Origin: JAFGJQ01 sp052034525
GTDB taxonomy: Bacteria; Planctomycetota; Phycisphaerae; UBA1845
Direction: 5' to 3'
Length of the DNA stretch: 35,212 bases
NCBI GenBank assembly: GCA_052034525.1
Contig: JBPOIK010000201.1
Span: 1 to 35,212 of the forward strand
A program made the position numbers and the translations under genes. This document shows positions 24,406 to 32,796 of this stretch, piece after piece. The notes under the pieces are model-generated. The model was given only the letters and a program-made list of their open reading frames with translations, made no database searches and was not told where the DNA came from. Position 1 is the stretch's first letter, and each line of letters starts with the position of its first letter.

Positions 24406-25571
24406 GACGGACCTCCGTTTCGAATCAGGCTCTCGTACAATTGCACCATTTCCTGGGCATGCCGCCTCATGGAAATGCGTGGCAGGCATTGGCGGGTCTG
24501 CTCCGCCAGTCGCCGGCGCGTGGCGGCGTCGGCGAGGGCTCGCGTGCGGTCCGCCAGGGCCTGCACATCGTCGGGCGAATCCACCACGTAGCCGTTCACG
24601 TCATCCTCGATTACATCCGACGCGCCGTCGAACCGGGTGGTCAGACAAGGCAGACGAGAGGCGAGCGACTCGAGCACGACGCGGCTGCACGGGTCGTAGT
24701 ACGTCGGGTGGACCAGGAAGTCCGCGGCATGGTAATAGGCCTGAATCCGCCCGGTCGGGCCGGCAAACCGGATCCGGTCTCCCACGCCCAGGTGGGCGGC
24801 GAGTCTCTGCCAGCGGGCCGGGTTCTCCTTGCCCACCACGAGCGACCGCAACCCGAGCTTCTCGTCGCGTTCCAGCCGGGCGAGCGTCTCGATCCAGCGG
24901 CGGATGCCCTTGAGCTTGAAATTGTGGGCCACCATCAGCGCGACCGTTTCGTGGTCGCCGATTCCGTGCAGCTTGCGCACCTCAACGCGGTCGGCGCGGC
25001 GATGGGGGGAATCCGTCGTATCGAGATCCACTCCGTTGAAGATCCGCCGGATGTGGGTTTCCGGAAAGGCGTAGTGCGCCGCCAGTTGCCGACACACGTA
25101 ATCGGAGATGGCCACGACCACCGGCCGGGGCGATCGCGCGAGCAGCCGCCGCTCCAGCCGCAGCCGGCAACGCTGCTTGGCCGCGAACTGGTTGACGACG
25201 CTTTTGAACTGCCGGGCAAGCGACGAACGGCGAAGGGCCAGATTCCGCTGGATGACCTCCGCCACGGTGCCGCCCCGGGGCTGGTAGATGTCGGCCACCG
25301 GGCAAGGGACGATGGCATGCACAAGGTCATATTGGCCGTCTCGGAGGGCGGCCGCGGCGGCCCGGGGGAAGCCCGCACTGCCGTACCATTGCGCGGGCGA
25401 GCGCGAACGGACGGTATGGACGGTCATGCCCGGGGTCGAGGCACCCCGGCTCCGCGTGTAAACCTCAACTTCAACGCCCAGGTCCACGATGTGACGAAGA
25501 AACTGGCACGTGGAGGTCTCCGCTCCGCCGCGCCAGGGGTCCGTCCATTCCACGACCAGGGCAATTCTCAC
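24402..25571 (-). CDS. GT4-family glycosyltransferase, WaaG-like
   Basis: 389 residues from a GTG start. Two Rossmann-like halves of the GT-B fold. The N-terminal half has MRIALVVEWTDPWRGGAET; the C-terminal half has HNFKLKGIRRWIETLARL, RSLVVGKENP and FLVHPTYYDPCSRVVLESLA. It resembles WaaG/RfaG, the glucosyltransferase of the LPS core, across this region. The usual EX7E signature appears as Asp-x7-Glu (D in YYDP to E in VLE), a conservative change. The Arg/Lys-rich stretch at about 120-150 might rest on the membrane. The substrate is not identifiable. Translationally coupled to plsY, so lipid and surface-sugar synthesis are made together. Confidence 0.9.
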   Translation of the reverse strand: MRIALVVEWTDPWRGGAETSTCQFLRHIVDLGVEVEVYTRSRGASTPGMTVHTVRSRSPAQWYGSAGFPRAAAAALRDGQYDLVHAIVPCPVADIYQPRGGTVAEVIQRNLALRRSSLARQFKSVVNQFAAKQRCRLRLERRLLARSPRPVVVAISDYVCRQLAAHYAFPETHIRRIFNGVDLDTTDSPHRRADRVEVRKLHGIGDHETVALMVAHNFKLKGIRRWIETLARLERDEKLGLRSLVVGKENPARWQRLAAHLGVGDRIRFAGPTGRIQAYYHAADFLVHPTYYDPCSRVVLESLASRLPCLTTRFDGASDVIEDDVNGYVVDSPDDVQALADRTRALADAATRRRLAEQTRQCLPRISMRRHAQEMVQLYESLIRNGGPS

Positions 25572-25718
25572 AGCCGGACACTCGTCTTCTGCGCCGTCGC
25601 ACCCGGAACGCTGCCGCGGGGTGCGTCCCGCCTCCGGCGACTCGCTGTGCGTCCCGGGCGGGAATTCAGACCGCGAAGCTTAGGTACGTCCGGCCGAACG
25701 TGCAACCGGTGCCTCGGC

Positions 25719-27230
25719 TCACGACTCCGGTTTGCGGATGTCGTATTTGCGGATTCGATACCGCAGATTGTCGCGGCTGATGCCCAGAGCGCGGGCCGCG
25801 GCCGACTGGTTCCAGCGGTGATCGTGCAAAGCGTTGACGATCATGGCCCGCTCGAAATCCCACAAGGATGGGTCGCCGGTCGGACCGCGCGACGTCGCCG
25901 CGTTGCCGGGCCGGCCGATTTCCGGCGGCAGATGCGCGCGCCGCAGCCGATCGCCGTCGCACATCAGCACCGCCCGCTCCACGACGTTTTGCAGCTCCCT
26001 CACGTTGCCCGGCCAATCGTGCGCGATCAGCAGGGCCTTCACGTCGTCCTCGATGCCCGGCGCGGGCAGACCCAGATCCCGGGCGGATCGAACCACGAAA
26101 TGATCCACCAGCAGGGACACGTCTTCCCGCCGATCCCGCAGAGGGGGCGTCTGGATGGGAAACACGTTCAGGCGATAAAACAGGTCTTCGCGGAAACTCC
26201 CGGTCTGAATCGCCTTCCGCAGATCCCGGTTGGTCGCGGCGACGATCCGCACGTCACAGGCGACCGTTCGCGTGCCGCCCACCCGGACAAACTCCCGTTC
26301 CTGCAGCACGCGCAGCAGCTTCACCTGGGTCGACGGGCTGATATCGCCGATCTCGTCGAGGAACAGCGTACCCCCATCCGCCAGCTCAAAGCGCCCGATC
26401 TTCTGGGCAGTGGCGCCCGTAAACGCGCCTTTTTCGTGTCCGAACAGCTCGCTCTCCAGCAGCGTCTCGGACAACGCGGCGCAGTTGATGGCCACAAACG
26501 GCTTCTCGCGCCGATTGGACGTGTCGTGCACGTACCGCGCAAACAGCTCCTTGCCGGTGCCCGTCTCCCCCAGCAGCAGAACGGTGGCGTTGCTGCGCGC
26601 GACCCGGTCGCACAGGTGCAGCACCTCGCGAAGGGCGTCGCTGCGGCCGATGACGGCATCGCCGGGCACCTTCGACTCGCGCAACGCGCGGTTCTCCCGT
26701 TTCAGCGTCTCGTGCTGCTGCGCATTGCTGGCCCCCATCGCTGCCAGGTTCGCGAACAGGCGAATCAGGTCCAGGTCGGCCGGGCCGAACGGCTGGCCGT
26801 CCACCCGATTCAGCACCTCCACCACGCCAACAGCTCGATCCTGGTGAATCATGGGAGCGGCCACCAGTTGGTGCGTCGTGAACCGGCTCTTTTCATCAAT
26901 GCCCTTGAAATGACTCGAATCGGCGCTGACGTCCGCGACGATCTCCGGCCGATGGGTCGCCAGCACGCGCCCGGCGATGCCCAACCCCGCGTCAAACTCC
27001 TCGCCCAGCAGGGCGTGCGCCGCCTGACCGACCGCCGCCGTGAACACGAGCTTGCCCCGCCGCTCGTCCAGCAGCAGAACGCTGGACGCCTCCGCCCGCA
27101 TGACGGCGGCCGCCGATCGGGCGATGGAATCCATCACCGTGGCCAGATCGAGAGTCGAGTTGATGGCGGCGGACGCCTCGGCCAGGGCAGCCAGGGATTC
27201 GCGCGACAGACTGGCGGTACCGGCGGTCAT
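25719..27230 (-). CDS. sigma-54-dependent transcriptional activator with GAF sensor
   Basis: 503 residues. GAF domain about 10-170 (VMRAEASSVLLLD; GVVEVLNRVDGQPF). AAA+ domain from about 190: Walker A GETGTGKE (221-228), ELFGHEKGAFTGA with the intact GAFTGA loop that touches sigma-54 (261-273), Walker B LFLDEIGD (289-296), the WPGNVRELQNVVERA segment, and a C-terminal Fis-type helix-turn-helix (SAAARALGISRDNLRYRIRKY). NifA/NorR/FhlA-like in layout: no receiver domain, so it senses a ligand through GAF. Divergent from the ECF sigma gene across about 160 bases. No -24/-12 promoter was found in the window, so its targets probably lie elsewhere. Confidence 0.95.
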   Translation of the reverse strand: MTAGTASLSRESLAALAEASAAINSTLDLATVMDSIARSAAAVMRAEASSVLLLDERRGKLVFTAAVGQAAHALLGEEFDAGLGIAGRVLATHRPEIVADVSADSSHFKGIDEKSRFTTHQLVAAPMIHQDRAVGVVEVLNRVDGQPFGPADLDLIRLFANLAAMGASNAQQHETLKRENRALRESKVPGDAVIGRSDALREVLHLCDRVARSNATVLLLGETGTGKELFARYVHDTSNRREKPFVAINCAALSETLLESELFGHEKGAFTGATAQKIGRFELADGGTLFLDEIGDISPSTQVKLLRVLQEREFVRVGGTRTVACDVRIVAATNRDLRKAIQTGSFREDLFYRLNVFPIQTPPLRDRREDVSLLVDHFVVRSARDLGLPAPGIEDDVKALLIAHDWPGNVRELQNVVERAVLMCDGDRLRRAHLPPEIGRPGNAATSRGPTGDPSLWDFERAMIVNALHDHRWNQSAAARALGISRDNLRYRIRKYDIRKPES

Positions 27231-27389
27231 GGTCGGAATCCGCTGTGTGCTTCCAGGAACGTCAATAACGCCCGATGCGACGCGAACACTCTATCGGTGG
27301 CGCGGGCCGCGTGCAACGGCCCGGCACGAAACGCCCCGCACGTGCCGAAACTCTGGCCGCCCCGCCACACACCGGTAGAATACCCACGC

Positions 27390-27998
27390 GTGAGCGAACG
27401 AACGGATGAGCAACTCCTGGCCGACCACATCGCCGGCGACCCCGGTGCTTTTCGCACGCTGGTCGAACGGCACAGTCGCGAGTTGTACGAGTTCGTCTTT
27501 CGCTTCACCCACAGTTCCGCAGCGGCGGAAGATGTGGTCCAGGAATCGTTCCTGCAGATCCACACTTCGGCGGACCGCTTTGATCCGGACCGCAAACTCA
27601 AACCCTGGCTGTTCACCATCGCCGCCAACAAGGCCCGCGACTGGCTGCGCGGCCGCGCTCGACAAAGGGAGGTGGCGCTCGACGCCAGAATCGGCGGCGA
27701 GGACGAGACCGGGCAGGCGTTTTCGGACCTGCTGGCAGGTGAAGACGAAACGCCGACGGACACCCTCGAATCCGAAGAGCAGCGCCGGGCCGTTCGCCGG
27801 GTGGTGGATCGCCTGCCGCCGGCGTTCTGTGAGGCGATCGTACTGGCCTACTTCCACCGCTTCTCCTACAGGGACATAGCCCAGATCCTGGACATCCCTC
27901 TGGGAACGGTCAAAAGCCGATTGCACGCGGCCGTCGCCGCCTTCGGCAAGCTCTATCGGGAGGAACAGAAAAATGCCCAGAACCCGCCGGACCTCTGA
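27390..27998 (+). CDS. ECF RNA polymerase sigma factor
   Basis: 202 residues from a GTG start. Region 2: FRTLVERHSRELYEFVFRFT, AEDVVQESFLQIHTSADRFDP and KPWLFTIAANKARDWLRGRAR (-10 contact). Region 4: LPPAFCEAIVLAYFHRFSYRDIAQILDIPLGTVKSRLHAA (-35 contact). A longer acidic linker lies between them (residues about 100-125). A TAGAAT lies 8 bases before the GTG, which would make the mRNA nearly leaderless; a fair -35 is absent, so this is a suggestion only. The next gene, 126 bases on, encodes a membrane protein fitting an anti-sigma partner. Confidence 0.93.
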   Translation: MSERTDEQLLADHIAGDPGAFRTLVERHSRELYEFVFRFTHSSAAAEDVVQESFLQIHTSADRFDPDRKLKPWLFTIAANKARDWLRGRARQREVALDARIGGEDETGQAFSDLLAGEDETPTDTLESEEQRRAVRRVVDRLPPAFCEAIVLAYFHRFSYRDIAQILDIPLGTVKSRLHAAVAAFGKLYREEQKNAQNPPDL

Positions 27999-28124
27999 GA
28001 CGTATGGACAGAAGCAGCCGGCGGGTGAGCCAATCGTCCCGATGCCGGGTCAGATTCCATCCGTGCGGACGTGGGAAATGAAGCGATCCTCAAGCCGCGC
28101 CGGCGGCAGCAGAGCTTATCGGAC

Positions 28125-29078
28125 ATGAACTCCGAACTTTCGCGTATGCAAGACCTTCTGTTCGATTACGCCTTGGATCGGCTGGACGATACGGCCCGCG
28201 CCGAGGTGGATCGCCAACTGGCCCGTGACCCCGCTTGGGCGGCCGAGTTGCGGCGGATCCGGCACGTGTTGAGCCCCCTGTCCACCTGGACCGCGCCAGC
28301 CCCGCCCGCCCGGCTGGTGGGCAACATTCTCGATCGGGTCGAAGCTTCCGGGCGCCTGCGCGTGCTGCCGGCCTCCACGCTGCCCCCGAATGAGCGGCGC
28401 AGGGGCGGTGGGCGGCCGATTATCTCTCTGCCGGAACTCGTGGCTCTGGCGGCTTGCCTGATGCTGTTCATCGGCGTGTTTATGCCGAGCATGGCGCACT
28501 CGCGCTATATGGCCCAGCGATCGCAGTGCCAGACGCAACTGGCCTCTCTTTTTGGAGGTTTGTCCCAATATGCCGGGCAGTTCGACGGCCGGTTTCCCAG
28601 TGTCGGAGCGAAGCCGGGCGCCAACTGGCTGCGCGAGCAGCCCAACGCACAGAACTTGCAACCGATGATCCAGGCCGGCCTGGTGACGTCGAAGGTTCTG
28701 CTTTGCCCCTCCCAGGGCAAGATAGATGCTCAGCAAAGCCCTCGCGCCAGCACCCTGGTGATCTGCCGCTACAGCGTGCAGCACCCGGGCAGCGCCAGCC
28801 TGCGACTCAATGACGCGGTCCACATTCCCATTGTTGCGGATGAGAACCCGTTGTTCGTCGGCCGGCGGTTCAACCGGTTGCCCAACCCGCTGGAAGCCAA
28901 CAGCCTGGCCCACCGCGGCACCGGTCAGAACGTGCTGCTTAACGACGGTCGAGTGGTGTGGATCGTCCCGCCCGTCTACGACCCCTACCGCGACAACATC
29001 TACACCGCCGGCCAGGCCACGGACTACGAGGGCACCGAAGCCCCCGTCTGCGCCACCGACGCTTTCCTCGTGCCATAA
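28125..29078 (+). CDS. membrane anti-sigma-like protein with pseudopilin-like (DUF1559/H-X9-DG) outer domain
   Basis: 317 residues from the ATG at 28125; in-frame starts upstream are weaker. Residues 1-75 are acidic, helical and anti-sigma-like (LLFDYALDRLDDTARAEVDRQL), without the HxxxCxxC zinc site. One membrane helix lies at about 102-125 (LPELVALAACLMLFIGVFMPS). Its flanks (PELVALAACL, then SRYMAQRSQCQTQLASLFGGLSQYAGQFDGRFP) match the N-terminal helix and following segment of type II pseudopilins. The outer part has ANWL, VLLCPSQGK, VADENPLF and LAHRGTGQNVLLNDGRV (about 261-277), the H-X9-DG-type signature of DUF1559 proteins of planctomycetes. No prepilin peptidase site (G-FTLxE) was found, since LPEL lacks the upstream Gly-Phe, so it should stay an anchored sensor. 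Inference: it binds the ECF sigma factor and responds outside the membrane. Confidence 0.8.
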   Translation: MNSELSRMQDLLFDYALDRLDDTARAEVDRQLARDPAWAAELRRIRHVLSPLSTWTAPAPPARLVGNILDRVEASGRLRVLPASTLPPNERRRGGGRPIISLPELVALAACLMLFIGVFMPSMAHSRYMAQRSQCQTQLASLFGGLSQYAGQFDGRFPSVGAKPGANWLREQPNAQNLQPMIQAGLVTSKVLLCPSQGKIDAQQSPRASTLVICRYSVQHPGSASLRLNDAVHIPIVADENPLFVGRRFNRLPNPLEANSLAHRGTGQNVLLNDGRVVWIVPPVYDPYRDNIYTAGQATDYEGTEAPVCATDAFLVP

Positions 29079-29423
29079 TTCCGTCCAGCGTTCGTGCGAG
29101 CACGGACCGCGCTTGCGCTTCGCGGAAAGAGGCCGAGAATGGCTTCCAGGCACGCTCTGCACCGGATGGCGTCGTTCACGTGGGAGATTGCCCGGCATGT
29201 GGAATGGAAGGCCCGCCCGGGCACGAATTCCGTCGCTCCGCACACCCGGATCGCACTTCGGTCATTCCCGGTTCCGCAGGGCGCTTGCGCCGCCTGCGGT
29301 CCCGCGGCTTGACTTTCGACTTCGGGCCCGGATGATGGACTGATCGCCGGGCGTTTCATAGGATCAGTATCAGGCACTATCAACATTGACGCGGCAGAGA
29401 GCGCAAGGATGACGAGGGGTGAG
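29079..29423 (+). other. gene-free gap before the sugar cluster
   Basis: No frame here shows convincing codon bias or a recognised protein; short frames on both strands look like chance. The last 60 bases are relatively A+T-rich and may contain the promoter for the downstream operon, but I can name no -35/-10 pair. Confidence 0.4.
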
Positions 29424-30578
29424 ATGTGTCCGGGATGCGGGGCAACGGCGCCAGAGCCGTTCTTCCGCCTGGACAACGCCCCCCTGCACGTGGGCGTCCA
29501 GTGGCCTACGCCCGAGGCGGCCCGCCAGTGCCCGCGCGGGGACATTGATCTGGTCTTCTGCGGCGGTTGCGGACTGATCTTCAACCGGGCGTTCGACGCG
29601 GCCCGGCTGGCCTACACCGGCCAGTACGACAACTCTCTTTTTTTCTCAGCGCGATACCAGCAATTCGCCCACAGCACGGTAGAACGGCTGATCGATCGCT
29701 ACTCGCTGCGGCAGAAGACCATCATCGAAATCGGCTGCGGCAAAGGTGATTTTCTGCGACTGCTGTGCGAGGCCGGCGACAACCGCGGGTTCGGCTTCGA
29801 CCCCTCGTGCGACGTGGAGAGCGACCCGGGCGGGCGGGTTCAGTTCATTCGCGACTACTACTCCCCCGCGTATGCCCGGTACGCGCCCGACCTGATCTGC
29901 TGTCGCCAGGTGTTCGAGCATGTGCCGACGCCTCGCGAGTTTCTGGCCGATCTGCGCGCCGCCGTGGCGGACCGTCCGCAGGCCGCCCTGTACTTCGACG
30001 TGCCGAACGTTCGCATCATCTTGCGCGATCTGCACGTCTGGACCATCATTTACGAGCACTGCCTGTATTTCAGCGCCGAGTCGCTCGCCGCGATCTTCCA
30101 GGCGTGCGGATTTGAGGTCCTGCACCTTCAGGAGTGCTTCGGCGGCCAGTTTCTGGAGGTGGAGGCCCGGCCCGCCCCCCTGTCCCGAAGCACGGTGTCC
30201 CAAGCCCCAGACCTTCACGACCTGGCCGCATATGTCACCTCGTTTCCCCGACAGTTTGATCACTGTCGGAGCCGATGGGAGGAGCGTCTGGAGGCCCTGG
30301 AGCGAACCGGCTCGCGGGCCGTGGCCTGGGGGGCCGGCGCCCGCACGATCGGGGCGTTTAACGCCCTGCGGATCGGGTCGCAGATTCCGTACGTGGTGGA
30401 TATCAACCCCCGCAAACAGGGCACCTATCTGGCCGGCACGGCCCAGCAGATCGTAGGGCCGGCGTTTCTGCGCGACTATCAGCCGGCCCTGGTCGTGGTC
30501 ATGAACGGGATTTACCAAGACGAAATCCGCGCGCGGCTGCGTGATCTCGACGTGGAGGCCGAGCTGTGGTGTGCCTGA
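29424..30578 (+). CDS. SAM-dependent C-methyltransferase-like protein
   Basis: 384 residues from the ATG at 29424 (GAGG six bases upstream); an ATG at 29409 would add five. Three parts in order: N-terminal Zn-binding CPGC..CGGC region (residues about 2-55), a class I methyltransferase domain with SAM loop EIGCGKGDFLRLL, and a C-terminal domain (WGAGARTIGAFNALR, then VVDINPRKQG). This is the three-domain layout of sugar C-methyltransferases such as TylC3, NovU and TcaB9. The catalytic-region motif is IYEHCLYFS, against YHEHFSYFS in the family, so the first His is not conserved. First of four genes in one direction; a paralogue follows 59 bases later. Confidence 0.88.
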   Translation: MCPGCGATAPEPFFRLDNAPLHVGVQWPTPEAARQCPRGDIDLVFCGGCGLIFNRAFDAARLAYTGQYDNSLFFSARYQQFAHSTVERLIDRYSLRQKTIIEIGCGKGDFLRLLCEAGDNRGFGFDPSCDVESDPGGRVQFIRDYYSPAYARYAPDLICCRQVFEHVPTPREFLADLRAAVADRPQAALYFDVPNVRIILRDLHVWTIIYEHCLYFSAESLAAIFQACGFEVLHLQECFGGQFLEVEARPAPLSRSTVSQAPDLHDLAAYVTSFPRQFDHCRSRWEERLEALERTGSRAVAWGAGARTIGAFNALRIGSQIPYVVDINPRKQGTYLAGTAQQIVGPAFLRDYQPALVVVMNGIYQDEIRARLRDLDVEAELWCA

Positions 30579-30637
30579 GGTGGCCTGACCGCCCTGGATT
30601 CCGCGTCGAAACGAGCGAGGCAGACGGAGGAACCTGA

Positions 30638-31918
30638 TTGAACCCGAACCAACAGACGGATGTCGCGATCGCCGGCATTCCGCCGGCCCAGACGCGATGC
30701 CGGAGTTGTGGAGCCCCCTTGCACCACACGTTCGTGGATCTGGGGATGTCGCCGCTCTGCGAGAGTTTCCGGACCGCCGAGCAGCTCAACCAGATGGAGC
30801 CGTTCTACCCCCTGCACGTACGGGTCTGCGACCAGTGCTTTCTGGTCCAGCTCGACGAGTATGTCAAGCCGGCCGACATCTTCACCGAGTATGCGTACTT
30901 CTCGTCCTTTTCGGACAGTTGGCTTCAGCACGCCGGCCAGTACGTCGAGATGATCATCCCGCGGCTCGCCCTGAGTGCGGCCAGCCAGGTCATCGAGCTG
31001 GCCAGCAATGACGGATACCTGCTGCAGTATTTTGTGGCAAAGGGCATCCCCGCCCTGGGGATCGAGCCGGCCGCGAACGTGGCGGAGGCGGCGAAGAAGA
31101 AGGGCGTGCCGACCCGAGTGGCGTTCTTCGGCCGGGGTACCGCCAAAGCCCTGGCGGCGGAAGGCTGCCGGGCCGACCTGATCATCGGCAACAACGTCCT
31201 GGCCCAGGTTCCGGACCTTAACGATTTCGTGGGCGGCATGTCCGTGATCCTCAAACCGGACGGCGTGGTGACCCTGGAGTTCCCCCATCTGGTCCGGCTG
31301 GTCGAAGGCAATCAGCTCGACACCATCTATCACGAGCATTTCTCGTACTTCTCTCTGATCACGACAGAAACCATTTTTGCCCGGCATGGGCTGCGCCTGT
31401 TCGACGTGGAGGAACTGCCCACGCACGGCGGGTCCCTGCGCATCTATGCCTGCCACGCATCCTGCCCGCTCCATCATGCGAGCGACCGCCTGCAAGCCGT
31501 GCGAGATCAGGAGATTGCCCGGGGCGTCAATCGCATGGATTACTACAGCACATTCTCCGAACAGGCCCGGGAAACCAAGCGAAAGCTGCTGGATTTCCTT
31601 ATCCGGGCCCGGCGAGAAGGCCGTCGCATCGCCGGGTATGGGGCGCCCGGCAAGGGCAACACGCTGCTGAACTACTGCGGGATCCGGACGGACTTTCTCG
31701 AGTATACGGTGGACCGCAACCCGTATAAGCAGGGCCGGTTCCTGCCGGGAACCCACGTGCCCATCCATCACCCGGATCGCATCGCCGAGACCCGGCCGGA
31801 TTACGTGCTGATTCTGCCCTGGAACCTCCGCGAGGAGATCATGAGTCAGTTGGCCTACATCCGGCAGTGGGGCGGGAAATTTGTGGTGCCCATTCCGGAG
31901 GTGGCGGTCTATTCCTGA
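30638..31918 (+). CDS. sugar C-methyltransferase (TylC3/NovU type)
   Basis: 426 residues from a TTG start with GGAGG eight bases upstream. Zn-site CRSCGAPL with VRVCDQC (about 21-68), SAM domain with ELASNDGYLLQYF and NNVLAQVPDLNDF, and the canonical YHEHFSYFS with Glu-His as used for catalysis in TcaB9. C-terminal domain: YGAPGKGNTLLNYCGI and VDRNPYKQGRFLPGT. In the family these enzymes add a methyl to C3 of a nucleotide-activated keto-deoxy sugar. It shares all three domains with the gene before it, which looks like an old duplication, and sits 58 bases before the nucleotidyltransferase gene. Confidence 0.92.
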   Translation: MNPNQQTDVAIAGIPPAQTRCRSCGAPLHHTFVDLGMSPLCESFRTAEQLNQMEPFYPLHVRVCDQCFLVQLDEYVKPADIFTEYAYFSSFSDSWLQHAGQYVEMIIPRLALSAASQVIELASNDGYLLQYFVAKGIPALGIEPAANVAEAAKKKGVPTRVAFFGRGTAKALAAEGCRADLIIGNNVLAQVPDLNDFVGGMSVILKPDGVVTLEFPHLVRLVEGNQLDTIYHEHFSYFSLITTETIFARHGLRLFDVEELPTHGGSLRIYACHASCPLHHASDRLQAVRDQEIARGVNRMDYYSTFSEQARETKRKLLDFLIRARREGRRIAGYGAPGKGNTLLNYCGIRTDFLEYTVDRNPYKQGRFLPGTHVPIHHPDRIAETRPDYVLILPWNLREEIMSQLAYIRQWGGKFVVPIPEVAVYS

Positions 31919-31976
31919 AACGGCCGCCGGCGGGTACAAAGGACCGTCGCCAGCGGGTCGATCGGAGACGCATGTC

Positions 31977-32759
31977 ATGAAAGTCGTGCTGTTCTGCGGC
32001 GGGTTCGGGACTCGGTTGCGGGACTATTCCGAGGCCATTCCCAAGCCGATGGTGCCGGTAGGATACCGACCCATTCTCTGGCACGTGATGAAGTACTACG
32101 CCCACTTCGGCCACAAGGATTTCATTTTGTGTCTGGGCTATCGCGCCGATGCCATCAAGAAGTACTTCCTGGACTACGACGAATGCCTCTCCAACGATTT
32201 CACGCTCAGCCAGGGCGGGCGCCAGGTGGACCTGGCCAACAGCGACATCAGCGACTGGCGGATCACGTTCGTCGATACCGGCACGCAGGCGAACATCGGC
32301 CAGCGGCTCATGGCGGTCCGGTCGCACCTGCAGGGCGAAGAGGCCTTTCTGGCGAATTACGCCGACAACGTCACCGACCTGCCGCTGCCCGGCTTGATCG
32401 ATTATTTCCACGCCCATCGCCCCGTCGGCCTGTTCGTCGCGGTGCGCCCGACGCAGAGTTTTCATGTCGTCAAGACGGAGGACGACGGTCGCGTCCGAAG
32501 CATCGTGGACGTGGAGCACTCGGACATGTGGATCAACGGGGGGTATTTCGTGCTCTCATCCGAGATATTCAACTACATGGAGAAGGGAGACGAACTGGTC
32601 CTCCAGCCGTTCCAGCGCCTGATCGCCCAGGGCCGGCTGATGGCCTACCGGCACGAGGGATTCTGGGCCTGTATGGACACCTTCAAGGACAAGCAACTGC
32701 TCGATGAGATGTACGCGCGGGGCGAGGCGGCCTGGGAAGTCTGGAAACACGCCCGGTGA
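31977..32759 (+). CDS. glucose-1-phosphate cytidylyltransferase-like nucleotidyltransferase
   Basis: 260 residues from the ATG at 31977, with GGAG upstream. Activates a sugar 1-phosphate with a nucleotide. Signature LFCGGFGTRLRDYSEAIPKPMVPV (5-28), KDFILCLGYRADAIKKYF, the metal-binding region FLANYADNV, WINGGYFVLSSEIFNYM and GFWACMDTFKDKQLLDEMY. The similarity to RfbF (CDP-glucose route) runs across nearly the whole length, better than to RmlA. The sugar and nucleotide are inferred by family only. No CDP-glucose 4,6-dehydratase lies in the window. Confidence 0.9.
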   Translation: MKVVLFCGGFGTRLRDYSEAIPKPMVPVGYRPILWHVMKYYAHFGHKDFILCLGYRADAIKKYFLDYDECLSNDFTLSQGGRQVDLANSDISDWRITFVDTGTQANIGQRLMAVRSHLQGEEAFLANYADNVTDLPLPGLIDYFHAHRPVGLFVAVRPTQSFHVVKTEDDGRVRSIVDVEHSDMWINGGYFVLSSEIFNYMEKGDELVLQPFQRLIAQGRLMAYRHEGFWACMDTFKDKQLLDEMYARGEAAWEVWKHAR

Positions 32760-32796
32760 CGCACGGGCGATCGAGTGTACCGCGGGATAAACAGCC

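Noticed and set aside
24441..27998. A very long + strand open frame over the plsY/glycosyltransferase/activator region
   Set aside because: Its product resembles no protein except for its last 202 codons, which are the ECF sigma factor. The rest is antisense to clearly recognised minus-strand genes, and G+C-rich codons make such open shadows common.
28990..29400. Short open frames on either strand in the gap after the anti-sigma gene
   Set aside because: No codon bias, no ribosome sites and no family resemblance.
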